This document shows, in pieces, positions 1 through 9,259 of a stretch of DNA of 64,000 nucleotides (its first letter is position 1; the number at the start of each line of letters is the position of its first letter). The DNA is from Erythrobacter colymbi (GTDB lineage Bacteria; Pseudomonadota; Alphaproteobacteria; Sphingomonadales; Sphingomonadaceae). The notes under the pieces were generated by a model. The model was not told the DNA's origin, searched no databases, and saw only the letters and a list, made by a program, of their open reading frames with translations. Position numbers and translations under genes: made by a program. The stretch is from assembly GCF_002155685.1 (NCBI RefSeq), contig NZ_MUYK01000011.1:28464-92463 (forward strand). Direction: 5' to 3'.

Positions 1-2
1 GG

Positions 3-839
3 GCGGTGGTGTGCTGGGACCGCCAGATCGAAGCGCGCCAGAGCGAGCGCCAGCAGGCGGTGGCGCGGCTGCGCAGCGCGCTCAATGGCGGGCGCGCGAT
101 TGCGGCCTACCAGCCGATCGTCGAACTGCCCACGGGCCGCGTCGTTTCGGTGGAGGCCCTGCTGCGCATCCAGAACGAGGACGGCACCCTGCTCGCCGCG
201 AGCGAGGTGTTCTCTGCCCTGCTCGATCCCGAACTCTCGCGCCGGGTCAGCCGGGTGATGCTCGATCACGTGGTGGCCGATGGCCCCGCGATCCTCGCGC
301 TGTTCGGGCCGGAGACGCGGATCGGCCTCAACCTTTCGGATGCAGACCTCAGGCGCGGCGACTTCGTCCAGCACATGATCGACGTGATCGACGACAGCGC
401 GCTCGGCCCGCAGAACATCACCATCGAGGTGACCGAGACCATGCTGCTCGACGCGAGCGGCAACCTGCGCGCTTCGCTGGCGATGCTCGACCAGTGCGGC
501 TTCACCGTCTGCCTCGACGATTTCGGGACGGGGTTCTCATCGCTCACCCACCTGCGCGCCTTCCCGATCCACAAGGTCAAGATCGACCGCGACTTCATCG
601 CCGCCATCGGCGAGGACCATCAGGCGCGGCTGATCATCCAGGCGATCGTGCAGATGGGCCATTCGCTCGGCCTGCGCGTGGTGGTGGAGGGCGTCGAGAC
701 CGAGGAGCAGGAGACCTTCCTGCGCGCCATCGGCACCCGCCATGTGCAGGGTTACCGCTATGGCCGCCCGGCGCTGCTGGCGGACTTGCAGGCGCGCTTT
801 GCCGGGACGGGCGAGGAGCCGGAGCGCCGCCGGGCCTAG
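3..839 (+). CDS. EAL-domain c-di-GMP phosphodiesterase, C-terminal part
   Basis: Hydrolyses cyclic di-GMP to pGpG in the cytoplasm. The visible 278 residues hold a complete EAL domain: EAL at about residues 50-52, the metal-binding Asn in GLNLS, the Glu of IEVTET, the LDDFGTG loop, the Lys of KVKID, EGVE and the VQGY glutamine. All catalytic positions are present, so activity is likely. The reading frame is open to the window edge, and the first residues (VCWDRQIEARQSER) resemble the linker that follows a GGDEF domain. The full gene is therefore probably a GGDEF-EAL fusion starting upstream, and the GTG at position 6 is not a trusted start. With the diguanylate cyclase at 39631 it is one of two c-di-GMP enzymes around the flagellar locus. 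Confidence 0.9.
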   Translation, partial: AVVCWDRQIEARQSERQQAVARLRSALNGGRAIAAYQPIVELPTGRVVSVEALLRIQNEDGTLLAASEVFSALLDPELSRRVSRVMLDHVVADGPAILALFGPETRIGLNLSDADLRRGDFVQHMIDVIDDSALGPQNITIEVTETMLLDASGNLRASLAMLDQCGFTVCLDDFGTGFSSLTHLRAFPIHKVKIDRDFIAAIGEDHQARLIIQAIVQMGHSLGLRVVVEGVETEEQETFLRAIGTRHVQGYRYGRPALLADLQARFAGTGEEPERRRA

Positions 840-846
840 GCCGCGC

Positions 847-1359
847 CTAGCGCGTCAGCGGCGCATCGGCCGGCGCATCGCCGGCGTGGAAGATGAAAGT
901 GTTCACCTGCGTCCCGCCGCCGATGTTGACGCGGTTTTCCTGCCGCGCCCAGACGTCGGTCAGGATCTGCGAGTTGAACCGCAGGGCCGCACCCGCACCC
1001 TCGGCCGGAGCGGGGACCTCCTGATAGACCCACAGGCTGCCGCCGGTGATCTCGCTGCCGACATAGGCGGGGGTGACCGTCGTGCCGTCCACCTCGAGCA
1101 GGAAGCGGCGGGTGACATAGGCGGCAAAGGCCTCGCGGCTCTTCGGGTCGCCGATGATGTCGGGGTTCACCGTTCCCTGCGCGGTCAGCGCGTGCTCGGC
1201 ATCGTGGACCGGCACCTGGTGCACGATCTCGATCATCCCCGAGCGCGGGTTGAGCGAGATGGTGCTGATCGCGATCTTCTGCTGGTGCGCGGCCGCAATG
1301 CCGGCCCCGGCAAGCGGGGCCAGCACCAGCGCGAGCCACACCAGCAGGCGGCGCAGCAT
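847..1359 (-). CDS. DUF6702-like secreted protein
   Basis: A 170-residue protein of unknown function. The first about 26 residues (MLRRLLVWLALVLAPLAGAG...AHQ) form a clear Sec signal peptide, so the mature protein should begin with His and lie in the periplasm. The mature part has the pattern of the DUF6702 family: a His-containing start, then an amphipathic strand (ISLNPRSGMIEIVHQVPVHDAE). It starts 1 base inside the stop of the M1 peptidase gene (TGATG), so the two are translationally coupled and probably act in the same compartment. The DUF assignment is from memory of the family pattern and is moderate. Confidence 0.75.
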   Translation of the reverse strand: MLRRLLVWLALVLAPLAGAGIAAAHQQKIAISTISLNPRSGMIEIVHQVPVHDAEHALTAQGTVNPDIIGDPKSREAFAAYVTRRFLLEVDGTTVTPAYVGSEITGGSLWVYQEVPAPAEGAGAALRFNSQILTDVWARQENRVNIGGGTQVNTFIFHAGDAPADAPLTR

Positions 1360-3794
1360 CACTTCTTCTTCTTGTCCGGCTCGGCCCCGGCGGCCTCGCC
1401 CATCAGGTCGCGGCTGACGCGCGACTTGCTGGCTTCGTCCTTGAAGGCCTCGACGCGGCTCGGGATGATGCGGCGCGGGTAGTGGTTGTTCTCGATGTCG
1501 GCATCGCCGGTCTCCCATTCGGGATCGACCACGACCTGCACCAGCTCCTTGCCCTTGGGATAGACCAGCAGCTTGGCGACCTCGCGCGAATTGCGGCGCC
1601 AGATCTCGGCGGGGATCGAGAGCTTCTCTTTCGAGCCGTCCTTGAAGGTCAGGCCGAGGATGATCGGCATCACCAGCCCGCCCTTGTTGCTGAAGTTGAG
1701 GACGTAGTAGTTCGCGTCCTCCTTCACTGCCCGGTCGAACGCCGCACGCTCCCACGGCACGAGGCCGTCGAGGAAGTCCTTGTAGCCCTTGGCATCCTTG
1801 GGCGTGGCGGTGAATTCGTCGTTCTTGTCGTAGAAGTCGGTGACGCCCGGGTTCTCCATCACCCAGATCGGCAGGCCCTGCTCCTGGTTGAGGCGCACGC
1901 CGACCAGACCCGGCTCTTCGGCCTTTTCGGCGCGGCGGCGCGGCAGGTCGATGTCGGGGTTCTTGCTGTCCATCTTCAGGCGGTAGATCGAATCGAGGCT
2001 GATATCGACGTGATCGGTGGTGTAGAACCACCCGCGCCAGAACCAGTCGAGGTCGGTGCCGCTGGCCTCTTCCATGGTGCGGAAGAAGTCCGCCGGCGTC
2101 GGGCGCTTGAACTTCCAGCGGCGGGCATATTCCTTGAGCGCGAAGTCGAACCGCTCGCGCCCGATGATCGTGTCGCGCAGCAGGTGCAGCGCGGCCGAGG
2201 GCTTGCCGTAGGCGTTGGAGCCGAGGTCGGTGACCGAATCCGACTGCGTCATGATCGGCTGCTGGTTGTTCGACACCATGTAAGGCACCAGATCGCGCGG
2301 CACGGAGCGGGTCCAGGGCATGTTCGGGTCCCACTCGTAACCCGCCACGGAATCGAGGAAGGAGTTCAGCCCCTCGTCCATCCAGGTCCACTGGCGCTCG
2401 TCCGAGTTCACCGTCATCGGGAAGTAGATGTGCCCGATCTCGTGGATCACCACGCCGACGAGGAACATCTTCTCGGCCAGCGAATAGGTGCGGCTGCCAT
2501 CCTTGTTGAGGGTGGTGCGCGGGCCGTTGAAGGTGATCATCGGGTATTCCATCCCGCCGACCGGCCCGTTGACGGACTGGGCGGTGGGATAGGGATAATC
2601 GAAGCTGAAGCGCGAATAGACCTTCAGCGTGTGGACCACGGCGGCGGTGGAATACTTCTTCCACAGATCGCCGCCTTCCTTGGGCCAGAAGCTCATGGCG
2701 AGCACGGTCTCGTTCTCGGCGCCCGGCTGCTTCACGCCTTGCGCGTCCCACATGAACTTGCGGCTCGAGGCCCATGCGAAATCGCGCACGTTCTTCGCGG
2801 CGAACTTCCAGGTCTTGGAGCCCTTGGGATTGCCCGCCTCGGCAGCGGCGGCTTCCTGCGGGGTGACGACGAACACCGGCGCGGCGGCGCTCTTCGCGCT
2901 TTCGAGGCGCTGGCGCTGCGCGGCGGTCAGCACCGCATCGGGGTTCTGGATCGTGCCGGTCGCGGCGACGATGTGATCGCTCGGCACGGTCAGGTCGACC
3001 TCGTAATCGCCGAATTCGAGCGTGAATTCGCCGCGGCCGAGGAACTCCTTGTTGTGCCAGCCTTCGTAGTCCGAATAGACCACCATGCGCGGGAACCACT
3101 GAGCGAGCAGGAAGATGTCGTTGCCGCCCTTGCGCGGATCATCGGGGAAGTGCTCGTAGCCCGAACGCGCGTTGATCGCGTCTTCCTCGACGATGTTGAA
3201 GGCCCATTCGATCACGAATTCGGTGGTCTGTCCGGGCGCGAGCGGCTCGGGCAGGTCGATCCGCATCAGCGTGCCGACGATGGTGTGCGGCAGCGCCGCG
3301 CCCGCCAGCGTCGAGACCGCACTGATATCGTAGCCATATTCGTTGTCGGCCATCGCCTGCTGGCGGCGCAGCTCTTCCATCGACAGCTTGGTCGGCTCGC
3401 TGCCCGATCCCAGCGTCACCTTCGGCCCGCGCCGGCCAGGGCCGCCGAAAGCGTCGGTCAGCTCCGCCATCGAGTTCTTCTTGAAGATGTTCTGGTCGAG
3501 CTGCATCCACAGCCACGGCAGGGCATCGGGCGAGTTGTTGGTGTAACGCACCGTGGCGCGCGCAGTCAGGCGGCGCTTGGTCTCGTCGAGCGTCGCGGTG
3601 ATCTTGTAGTCGACCTTCTGCTGCCAGTATTCGTGCCCCGGCGCGCCGCTCGCGTTGCGATAGGTGTTGGGATCGGGCAGCACTTCATCGAGCTGGCGGA
3701 ACTTGTCCTGATAATCGCCCTTGGTCTGTTGAATGCCCTGCGCAGCGGCGGGGGCGGCGATGAACAGGGCGGCGACAAACAGCAGCAAACGCAC
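1359..3794 (-). CDS. M1 family zinc aminopeptidase, secreted
   Basis: Zinc metallopeptidase that removes N-terminal residues from peptides, predicted periplasmic. The GTG start at 3794 is chosen because it has a GGAGAG ribosome site and gives a signal peptide (MRLLLFVAALFIAAPAAAQ). A longer in-frame start at 3896 would put about 34 charged residues before it. The protein is 811 residues. The zinc site HEIGH is at 451-455 with the third ligand Glu474 in WMDEG, the M1 spacing. The substrate-binding GAMEN loop is replaced by GGMEYP (413-418), as seen in other members of this bacterial subgroup. An N-terminal beta-sandwich region precedes the catalytic domain. It is followed directly by the small secreted DUF6702-like gene. 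Confidence 0.93.
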   Translation of the reverse strand: MRLLLFVAALFIAAPAAAQGIQQTKGDYQDKFRQLDEVLPDPNTYRNASGAPGHEYWQQKVDYKITATLDETKRRLTARATVRYTNNSPDALPWLWMQLDQNIFKKNSMAELTDAFGGPGRRGPKVTLGSGSEPTKLSMEELRRQQAMADNEYGYDISAVSTLAGAALPHTIVGTLMRIDLPEPLAPGQTTEFVIEWAFNIVEEDAINARSGYEHFPDDPRKGGNDIFLLAQWFPRMVVYSDYEGWHNKEFLGRGEFTLEFGDYEVDLTVPSDHIVAATGTIQNPDAVLTAAQRQRLESAKSAAAPVFVVTPQEAAAAEAGNPKGSKTWKFAAKNVRDFAWASSRKFMWDAQGVKQPGAENETVLAMSFWPKEGGDLWKKYSTAAVVHTLKVYSRFSFDYPYPTAQSVNGPVGGMEYPMITFNGPRTTLNKDGSRTYSLAEKMFLVGVVIHEIGHIYFPMTVNSDERQWTWMDEGLNSFLDSVAGYEWDPNMPWTRSVPRDLVPYMVSNNQQPIMTQSDSVTDLGSNAYGKPSAALHLLRDTIIGRERFDFALKEYARRWKFKRPTPADFFRTMEEASGTDLDWFWRGWFYTTDHVDISLDSIYRLKMDSKNPDIDLPRRRAEKAEEPGLVGVRLNQEQGLPIWVMENPGVTDFYDKNDEFTATPKDAKGYKDFLDGLVPWERAAFDRAVKEDANYYVLNFSNKGGLVMPIILGLTFKDGSKEKLSIPAEIWRRNSREVAKLLVYPKGKELVQVVVDPEWETGDADIENNHYPRRIIPSRVEAFKDEASKSRVSRDLMGEAAGAEPDKKKK

Positions 3795-3866
3795 GGGGGA
3801 TCTCTCCGGTTCGGAAGGCAGGCGGCGGAGAGAGCGCAAAAGCGGGATGCGCGCAAGCGGGTATGA

Positions 3867-4118
<252 letters not shown>

Positions 4119-4136
4119 TTCACCGGAGACCGCCAC

Positions 4137-5249
4137 ATGAAGACCCGCGCCGCCGTTGCCTTTGCCGCCAAGCAGCCGCTCGAAATCGTCGAGCTCGATC
4201 TCGAAGGCCCCAAGGCGGGCGAAGTGCTGGTCGAGATCATGGCGACGGGCATCTGCCATACGGACGCCTATACCCTCGACGGGTTCGACAGCGAGGGCAT
4301 CTTCCCCAGCGTGCTGGGCCACGAAGGCGCAGGCATCGTGCGCGAGGTCGGCGCGGGCGTCACATCCGTGAAGCCGGGCGATCATGTGATCCCGCTCTAC
4401 ACCCCGGAATGCCGCCAGTGTAAATCGTGCCTCAGCGGCAAGACCAACCTGTGCACCGCGATCCGCGCGACGCAGGGCAAGGGGCTGATGCCCGACGGCA
4501 CCACGCGCTTTTCCTACAAGGGCCAGCCGATCTACCACTACATGGGCTGCTCGACCTTCTCGAACTTCACCGTCCTGCCCGAAATCGCGGTGGCGAAAAT
4601 CCGCGAGGACGCGCCCTTCCAGAGCGCCTGCTACATCGGCTGCGGCGTCACCACCGGGGTCGGCGCGGTGACCAACACCGCCAAGGTGCAGGTCGGCGAC
4701 AATGTCGTGGTGTTCGGCCTCGGCGGGATCGGCCTCAACGTCATCCAGGGCGCGCGTCTGGCGGGGGCGAACCTGATCGTGGGCGTCGATATCAACCCCG
4801 CGCGCGAGGAATGGGGCAAGCGCTTCGGCATGACCCACTTCCTCAACTCCAAGGGCATGAGCCGTGAGGAAATCGTCGCCAAGGTGGTGGAGATGACCGA
4901 TGGCGGCGCGGACTACACCTTCGATGCCACCGGCAACACCGAAGTGATGCGCACCGCGCTCGAAGCCTGCCACCGCGGCTGGGGCACCTCGGTGATCATC
5001 GGGGTCGCCGAAGCGGGCAAGGAAATCGCCACCCGCCCGTTCCAGCTCGTCACGGGCCGCAACTGGCGCGGCACGGCGTTCGGCGGGGCCAAGGGCCGCA
5101 CCGACGTTCCCAAGATCGTCGACATGTACATGACCGGCAAGATCGAGATCGACCCGATGATCACCCACGTCATGGGCCTCGAAGAGATCAACACCGCCTT
5201 CGACCTGATGCACGAAGGCAAGTCGATCCGCAGCGTGGTGGTGTTCTGA
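4137..5249 (+). CDS. frmA: S-(hydroxymethyl)glutathione dehydrogenase (class III alcohol dehydrogenase)
   Basis: Oxidises S-hydroxymethylglutathione, the spontaneous adduct of formaldehyde and glutathione, with NAD+, and also reduces S-nitrosoglutathione. The 370 residues match the full family length. Catalytic zinc ligands are Cys40, His62 and Cys169. The structural zinc site is Cys92, Cys95, Cys98 and Cys106 in [15 protein letters not shown]. The NAD-binding Rossmann motif GLGGIG is at 194-199. The cupin gene overlaps its stop codon (TGATG). The usual partner frmB (S-formylglutathione hydrolase) is not adjacent. The alpha/beta hydrolase at 8343 is not convincingly FrmB. Confidence 0.96.
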   Translation: MKTRAAVAFAAKQPLEIVELDLEGPKAGEVLVEIMATGICHTDAYTLDGFDSEGIFPSVLGHEGAGIVREVGAGVTSVKPGDHVIPLYTPECRQCKSCLSGKTNLCTAIRATQGKGLMPDGTTRFSYKGQPIYHYMGCSTFSNFTVLPEIAVAKIREDAPFQSACYIGCGVTTGVGAVTNTAKVQVGDNVVVFGLGGIGLNVIQGARLAGANLIVGVDINPAREEWGKRFGMTHFLNSKGMSREEIVAKVVEMTDGGADYTFDATGNTEVMRTALEACHRGWGTSVIIGVAEAGKEIATRPFQLVTGRNWRGTAFGGAKGRTDVPKIVDMYMTGKIEIDPMITHVMGLEEINTAFDLMHEGKSIRSVVVF

Positions 5250-5620
5250 TGGCGGTGGGCCAGACCCCGGCGAAGGTCAACCTCGCCGAGAAACTCGCCC
5301 TCTTTTCAGACCATTGGGCGCCGCGCATCGCGGGACGCTACAACGGCAACGAGATCCGGCTGGTCAAGGCCTCGGGCGATTTCCGCTGGCATTCTCACCC
5401 CGAGACCGACGAGTTGTTCCTCGTTATCGAAGGCACGCTTCACATGGAGTTCCGTGACCGCACCGAGGTGCTGGGCCCGGGCGAGATGATCATCGTTCCG
5501 GCCGGCACCGAACACTTTCCGCGCGTGCCCGAGGGCGAGGTCAAACTGCTGCTGATCGACCCGGCCGACACGCCCAATACCGGCGATCCGGCCACCGCCT
5601 TCAAACCTCTGAATATTTGA
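5249..5620 (+). CDS. cupin-domain protein
   Basis: A 123-residue single-cupin protein of unknown substrate. Both cupin motifs are intact: motif 1 with His48, His50, Glu55 and Gly62, and motif 2 with Gly78, Pro84, Gly86 and His89. It should therefore bind one metal ion. Its start overlaps the frmA stop by one base, indicating translational coupling and a possible role beside formaldehyde detoxification, but nothing in the sequence shows the reaction. The family includes mannose-6-phosphate isomerase-like small cupins. Confidence 0.88.
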   Translation: MAVGQTPAKVNLAEKLALFSDHWAPRIAGRYNGNEIRLVKASGDFRWHSHPETDELFLVIEGTLHMEFRDRTEVLGPGEMIIVPAGTEHFPRVPEGEVKLLLIDPADTPNTGDPATAFKPLNI

Positions 5621-5721
5621 CAAAATCTCCCTTCCTGCGGGGAATGGAGCGGTTGGTTAACCCGGTGGTTACGCGCGCGCGCTAGGGCGGAATGACGGCG
5701 CCCCGCCGCAGCAGGTGAGCA

Positions 5722-6786
5722 ATGTACGAAAGCAGGATCGCAGCCGACCCGTTGCTGGTCGCGTCGAGCCCGGGCCTTGCGCCCGCGATCGACGTGCTGG
5801 CGGCGTGCAACCTGTCGGGTCACGGCTTCCTGCGCGCGGCATGGTATGGGGCAGTGGGCGCCGAGGGGCTGCACAGCTTCGTGGTCACGGGCGCGGACGG
5901 CGCGCCGCTGGCGGTGATCCCGCACGTGCCTTTTGGCCCTGCTCTGGCCGGTGCTCGCAAGGTGCCAGGGGCCTACTGGCCCTTCCGTAGCCCGCTGCTG
6001 AGCCCCGCTTGCACCCCCTTTCACCTCGCCCATGCGCTGCGCGAACCGGCGGCGCGCAGCCTCGGCCCGGTTTGGCGCGTCGGCCCCGCGCGGCAGGACG
6101 GTCCGGCGATGGTGCTGCTCCGCGACGCTGCCCGGCAGGCCGGATGGACTGTCCTCGCCCGCCCCTCCGGCACCAGCTGGGTGATCGATTGCGAGGCCCT
6201 GCGCACCCAAGGTTGGCCCCGCGCCTCGACCGCCAAGCGCATGCGCCGCATCGAGCGCCGCCTCGCCGAAACGGGCGCGGTCAGCTGGGATGTGGTGCGC
6301 GGAAAGCTCTGGAATAACAGCGTTCTGGAACAGCTCGGCGCGGTCGAGGCGGCGAGCTGGATCGCTTCCAAGACCGATGGCAGCGGGGCCAAGTTCCTGA
6401 CCCAGACCCACCGCGCCCGCTGGCAGACCGCGCTCGCCGATCCGGTGCTGGCCGAGATGCTCTGCGCCACGATCCTCAGGCTAGATGGCCGCCCGATCGC
6501 CTTCAGCTTCGACCTCGACGACGGCCCGGTGCGCTATGGCATCGCCGGGAGTTACGTCAGCGATTTCAGCGAGTTCGAAGTCGGCAAGCTCGCCAACCAC
6601 CGCTCGCTCGCCGATGCAATGGAAGCCGGGCAGAAGCTGCTCGATCTCGGCGCGGGCGACAGCGGCTACAAGCGCGAGATGGGGGCGGTGCGAGGCTACG
6701 ACCTCGCCGATTACCTGTTCGCCCGCAGCCCGCTCGCCGCGAAGGTGATGGCCCGCGTCTGGGGCGAGGCGGTGACCCGTGGCTGA
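5722..6786 (+). CDS. BioF2/FemAB-like GNAT acyltransferase
   Basis: A 354-residue cytoplasmic protein of the CelD/BcsL (BioF2-like acetyltransferase) type, often found in exopolysaccharide loci. The recognisable part is the C-terminal GNAT half: AEMLCATILRLDGRPIAFSFDL, then the acceptor region, then DLGAGDSGYKREMG, which is typical of this group. Substrate is unknown. A GAGCA-like site precedes ATG 5722. The next gene, a polysaccharide flippase, overlaps its end by 8 bp, so both probably serve modification and export of a lipid-linked glycan. Confidence 0.8.
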   Translation: MYESRIAADPLLVASSPGLAPAIDVLAACNLSGHGFLRAAWYGAVGAEGLHSFVVTGADGAPLAVIPHVPFGPALAGARKVPGAYWPFRSPLLSPACTPFHLAHALREPAARSLGPVWRVGPARQDGPAMVLLRDAARQAGWTVLARPSGTSWVIDCEALRTQGWPRASTAKRMRRIERRLAETGAVSWDVVRGKLWNNSVLEQLGAVEAASWIASKTDGSGAKFLTQTHRARWQTALADPVLAEMLCATILRLDGRPIAFSFDLDDGPVRYGIAGSYVSDFSEFEVGKLANHRSLADAMEAGQKLLDLGAGDSGYKREMGAVRGYDLADYLFARSPLAAKVMARVWGEAVTRG

Positions 6787-8281
6787 CGGCAAGGCCCGCC
6801 CCTCGCTCGCATCCCAGGTCCGCACCGCGGTGATCTGGCGCTCGGGCAGCCAGATCGGCACGCAGATCGTCTCCTGGGCCTCGACCCTGATCGTCATCCG
6901 CCTGCTCGCCCCCGAGGACTATGGCCTCTTCGCGATGGCGAGCGTGATGCTGGTGCTGCTCAACACCATGAACGGCTGGGGCCTCGCCAGTGCGCTGATC
7001 CGCGAGGAGCACGTCAGCGAGGAGCGGCTGCGGCAGACTTTGGGGATGCTGGTGCTGCTCAACGGCGGGCTGGCGCTGATCCAGTTCATGGCCGCGCCGC
7101 TCGTAGCGATGTGGTTCGAGCAGCCGATGGTGGCGCAGCTCTTGCGGGTGCAATCGCTGCTCTATCTCGCCGTGCCCTTCTGCGCCCTGCCCCATGCGAT
7201 CCTTTCGCGCCGGATGGACTTCCGCAGGCCCGCGCAGGTGCGCCTTGCCGCCGCGCTGGCGGGCGCTGGCACCGCCCTGACCGGCGCGTTGTCGGGCTGG
7301 GGGGTGTGGACGCTCGTCATGGCCCCGCTCGCCATGATCCTGACCGAGGCGATCGGCATGACCTGGGCCGCCCGCGCCCCGATCCGCCCCTCCTTCCGCT
7401 TTGCGGGCGCGGGCCATATCGCCGGCTTCGGCGGCGTGATGACCGCGACGCAGCTGTTCTGGTTCGTCCAGAGCCAGGCCGACGTGATGATCGCCGGACG
7501 CGTGCTCGATCCGCACAGCCTCGGCGTCTACACCACCGGCCTGTTCCTCGCGCAGCTGCTCGCCGCCAAGTTCGTGCCGCCGATCAACGAGGTCGCCTAT
7601 GCCGCCTACGCCCGCCAGCATGCCGATGGCAGCGCGGCGGACGAGGGCGCGGGGGCCCTCCTCGCGACGATCCGGCTGGTGATGCTGATCGCGCTGCCCG
7701 CCTATGCCGGGCTCGCCGTGGTCGCCCCTGCACTGGTGCCGGTCCTGCTCGGCGAGAAGTGGCGCGGGATCGTGCCGCTGCTTCCGATCCTGTCGACCGC
7801 GATGGCGATGATGACGCTCCAGATCCTCTTCGCCCCCGCCACCAACGCGCGCGGGGTGCCGATGGCGGCGCTGCGGATCACGGTGATCGGCAGCGTGGTG
7901 ATGCCGCTCGCGTTCTTCACCGGATCGCATTTCGGGGTGACCGGCTTTGCCTGGGGCTGGGTCGGAGGGATGGCCGTGCTGACCGCGGCGACGATCCGCC
8001 TGTCCGGCCCCATCCTCGGCCTCGGGCTCGGCGCGCTGGCCCGCGCGGTGCTGCCCCCTGCGGTGGCCGCGCTGGCGATGGCAGGGCTGATCGCGCTGGT
8101 GCTGCGCTGGCTGCCGCCCGTGCCCGATCTACTGGCGCTGGCTATCGCCGTGCCGCTCGGCGTCGCGCTCTATGGCGGCGTGCTCTACCGCATCGCGCCC
8201 GAGCGGATTGCCGAGGCGCTGCGCTTTGCCCGCAACCGCGGCGAGAGCGAGGCGGCCCCCGCGCCCGTCCCAGCCGAGTAG
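6779..8281 (+). CDS. Wzx-like polysaccharide/lipid-linked oligosaccharide flippase
   Basis: A 500-residue integral membrane protein of the MVF/MATE-like polysaccharide transporter superfamily. The N-terminus (TAVIWRSGSQIGTQIVSW then RLLAPEDYGLFAMASV) is the standard start of Wzx/TuaB-type flippases. Twelve to fourteen hydrophobic segments follow throughout. It should move a lipid-linked saccharide across the inner membrane. It starts with GTG and overlaps the acyltransferase gene by 8 bp. No polymerase or glycosyltransferases are present nearby, so the glycan is unknown. Confidence 0.88.
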   Translation: MADGKARPSLASQVRTAVIWRSGSQIGTQIVSWASTLIVIRLLAPEDYGLFAMASVMLVLLNTMNGWGLASALIREEHVSEERLRQTLGMLVLLNGGLALIQFMAAPLVAMWFEQPMVAQLLRVQSLLYLAVPFCALPHAILSRRMDFRRPAQVRLAAALAGAGTALTGALSGWGVWTLVMAPLAMILTEAIGMTWAARAPIRPSFRFAGAGHIAGFGGVMTATQLFWFVQSQADVMIAGRVLDPHSLGVYTTGLFLAQLLAAKFVPPINEVAYAAYARQHADGSAADEGAGALLATIRLVMLIALPAYAGLAVVAPALVPVLLGEKWRGIVPLLPILSTAMAMMTLQILFAPATNARGVPMAALRITVIGSVVMPLAFFTGSHFGVTGFAWGWVGGMAVLTAATIRLSGPILGLGLGALARAVLPPAVAALAMAGLIALVLRWLPPVPDLLALAIAVPLGVALYGGVLYRIAPERIAEALRFARNRGESEAAPAPVPAE

Positions 8282-8342
8282 CGCCCGCCCTCTCAAAAGC
8301 GCCTGATTGACACCCCGCCCGCGATGCTCTTGGGACAGGGCG

Positions 8343-9218
8343 ATGAGCACCCTCCGCCCTGCGTCCCCCACCCGTTTCTACCCCACCGGCGGGATCGACC
8401 TTGCCGTCCATGAATGGGCCTCGGACGGGAGCGGCGTGCCGCTCGTCTTCGCCCATGCGACGGGGTTCCATGGGCGCGTCTGGGGCGCGATCGTCGACGC
8501 CTTTCCCGCCCACCCCGCCTACGGGATCGACCTGCGCGGCCACGGCCTTTCGCGCGCCGCGCCGATCGACGACTGGCGGATCGTAGCCCGCGACGTGGCG
8601 GATTTCCTCGCGCAGGCGGGGCTCGAAGGCGTGGTCGGCATCGGCCATTCGATGGGAGCGCACACCCTGCTGCAAGTCGCCGCCGACAACCCCGGCCGCT
8701 TCGCCAGGCTGGTGCTGTTCGATCCCGTGATCCTCGCGCCCGAATTCTACGCGCCGGGCGACGCGCTCTACACCGCCGACAACCCGCACCCGGCAATCCG
8801 CCGCAAGCGCGATTTCGCCAGCGCCGAGGCGATGATCGAGCGCTTCGCGAGCCGCGATCCCTATGACCTGTTCGACCGCAGGGTGTTCGAGGATTACTGC
8901 CGCTACGGCCTCGTCCCCGCCGCCTCGGGAGAGGGCATGGAGCTCGCCTGCGCACCCGAGGTCGAGGCCAGCGTCTACGCCTCGAGCCGCAGCAACGGCG
9001 CGATCCTCGAGGCGGCGAAGAGCGTCGACATTCCCGTGCTGGTGGTCCGCGCGCTGCACACCACGCTCAATGATTTCAAGAGCTCGCCGACCTGGCCGGA
9101 GCTGGCGCATGTCCTGCCGCAGGGCACCGACCTCTACCGGCCGGACATGACGCATTTCCACCCGTTCCAGGACCCGGCGGATGCAGCGCGGATAATCGGG
9201 GAATTTATCGGGGCGTGA
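8343..9218 (+). CDS. alpha/beta hydrolase
   Basis: A 291-residue alpha/beta-hydrolase-fold enzyme with no signal peptide. The nucleophile elbow is GHSMG (Ser103). The oxyanion region is FAHATGFHG. A late His in DMTHFHPFQ is the probable catalytic base, with an Asp or Glu between. The start at ATG 8343 (MSTLRP) is preferred over an upstream in-frame ATG because a GGACAGGG site precedes it. Substrate cannot be read from the sequence. It is transcribed from 62 bp after the flippase and may be independent. The parS-like palindrome lies just downstream. Confidence 0.88.
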   Translation: MSTLRPASPTRFYPTGGIDLAVHEWASDGSGVPLVFAHATGFHGRVWGAIVDAFPAHPAYGIDLRGHGLSRAAPIDDWRIVARDVADFLAQAGLEGVVGIGHSMGAHTLLQVAADNPGRFARLVLFDPVILAPEFYAPGDALYTADNPHPAIRRKRDFASAEAMIERFASRDPYDLFDRRVFEDYCRYGLVPAASGEGMELACAPEVEASVYASSRSNGAILEAAKSVDIPVLVVRALHTTLNDFKSSPTWPELAHVLPQGTDLYRPDMTHFHPFQDPADAARIIGEFIGA

Positions 9219-9232
9219 CGATGTTCCGCAAA

Positions 9233-9248
9233 TGTTTCACGTGAAACA
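9233..9248. promoter_or_regulatory. parS centromere site (ParB binding)
   Basis: The 16 bases TGTTTCACGTGAAACA form a perfect palindrome identical to the canonical bacterial parS core, the loading site of ParB/Spo0J. It lies between the convergent hydrolase and fliS genes. parS sites normally cluster near the replication origin, so this part of the replicon is probably origin-proximal. A one-mismatch copy lies at 46182. Confidence 0.85.
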
Positions 9249-9259
9249 TTCCGCCTTGG

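Noticed and set aside
1482..3866. 794-codon open frame on the plus strand opposite the M1 peptidase
   Set aside because: It is antisense to a gene with complete zinc motifs and is made of Arg/Gly/Asp/His-rich sequence typical of high-GC shadow frames.
5650..5680. CtrA-type site (TTAA-N7-TTAA) before the acyltransferase
   Set aside because: The TTAACC...TTAC spacing is 8 and the second half is not TTAA.
8343..9218. Alpha/beta hydrolase as FrmB (S-formylglutathione hydrolase)
   Set aside because: It has a GHSMG elbow but lacks the esterase-D layout, and lies 3 kb away behind unrelated genes.
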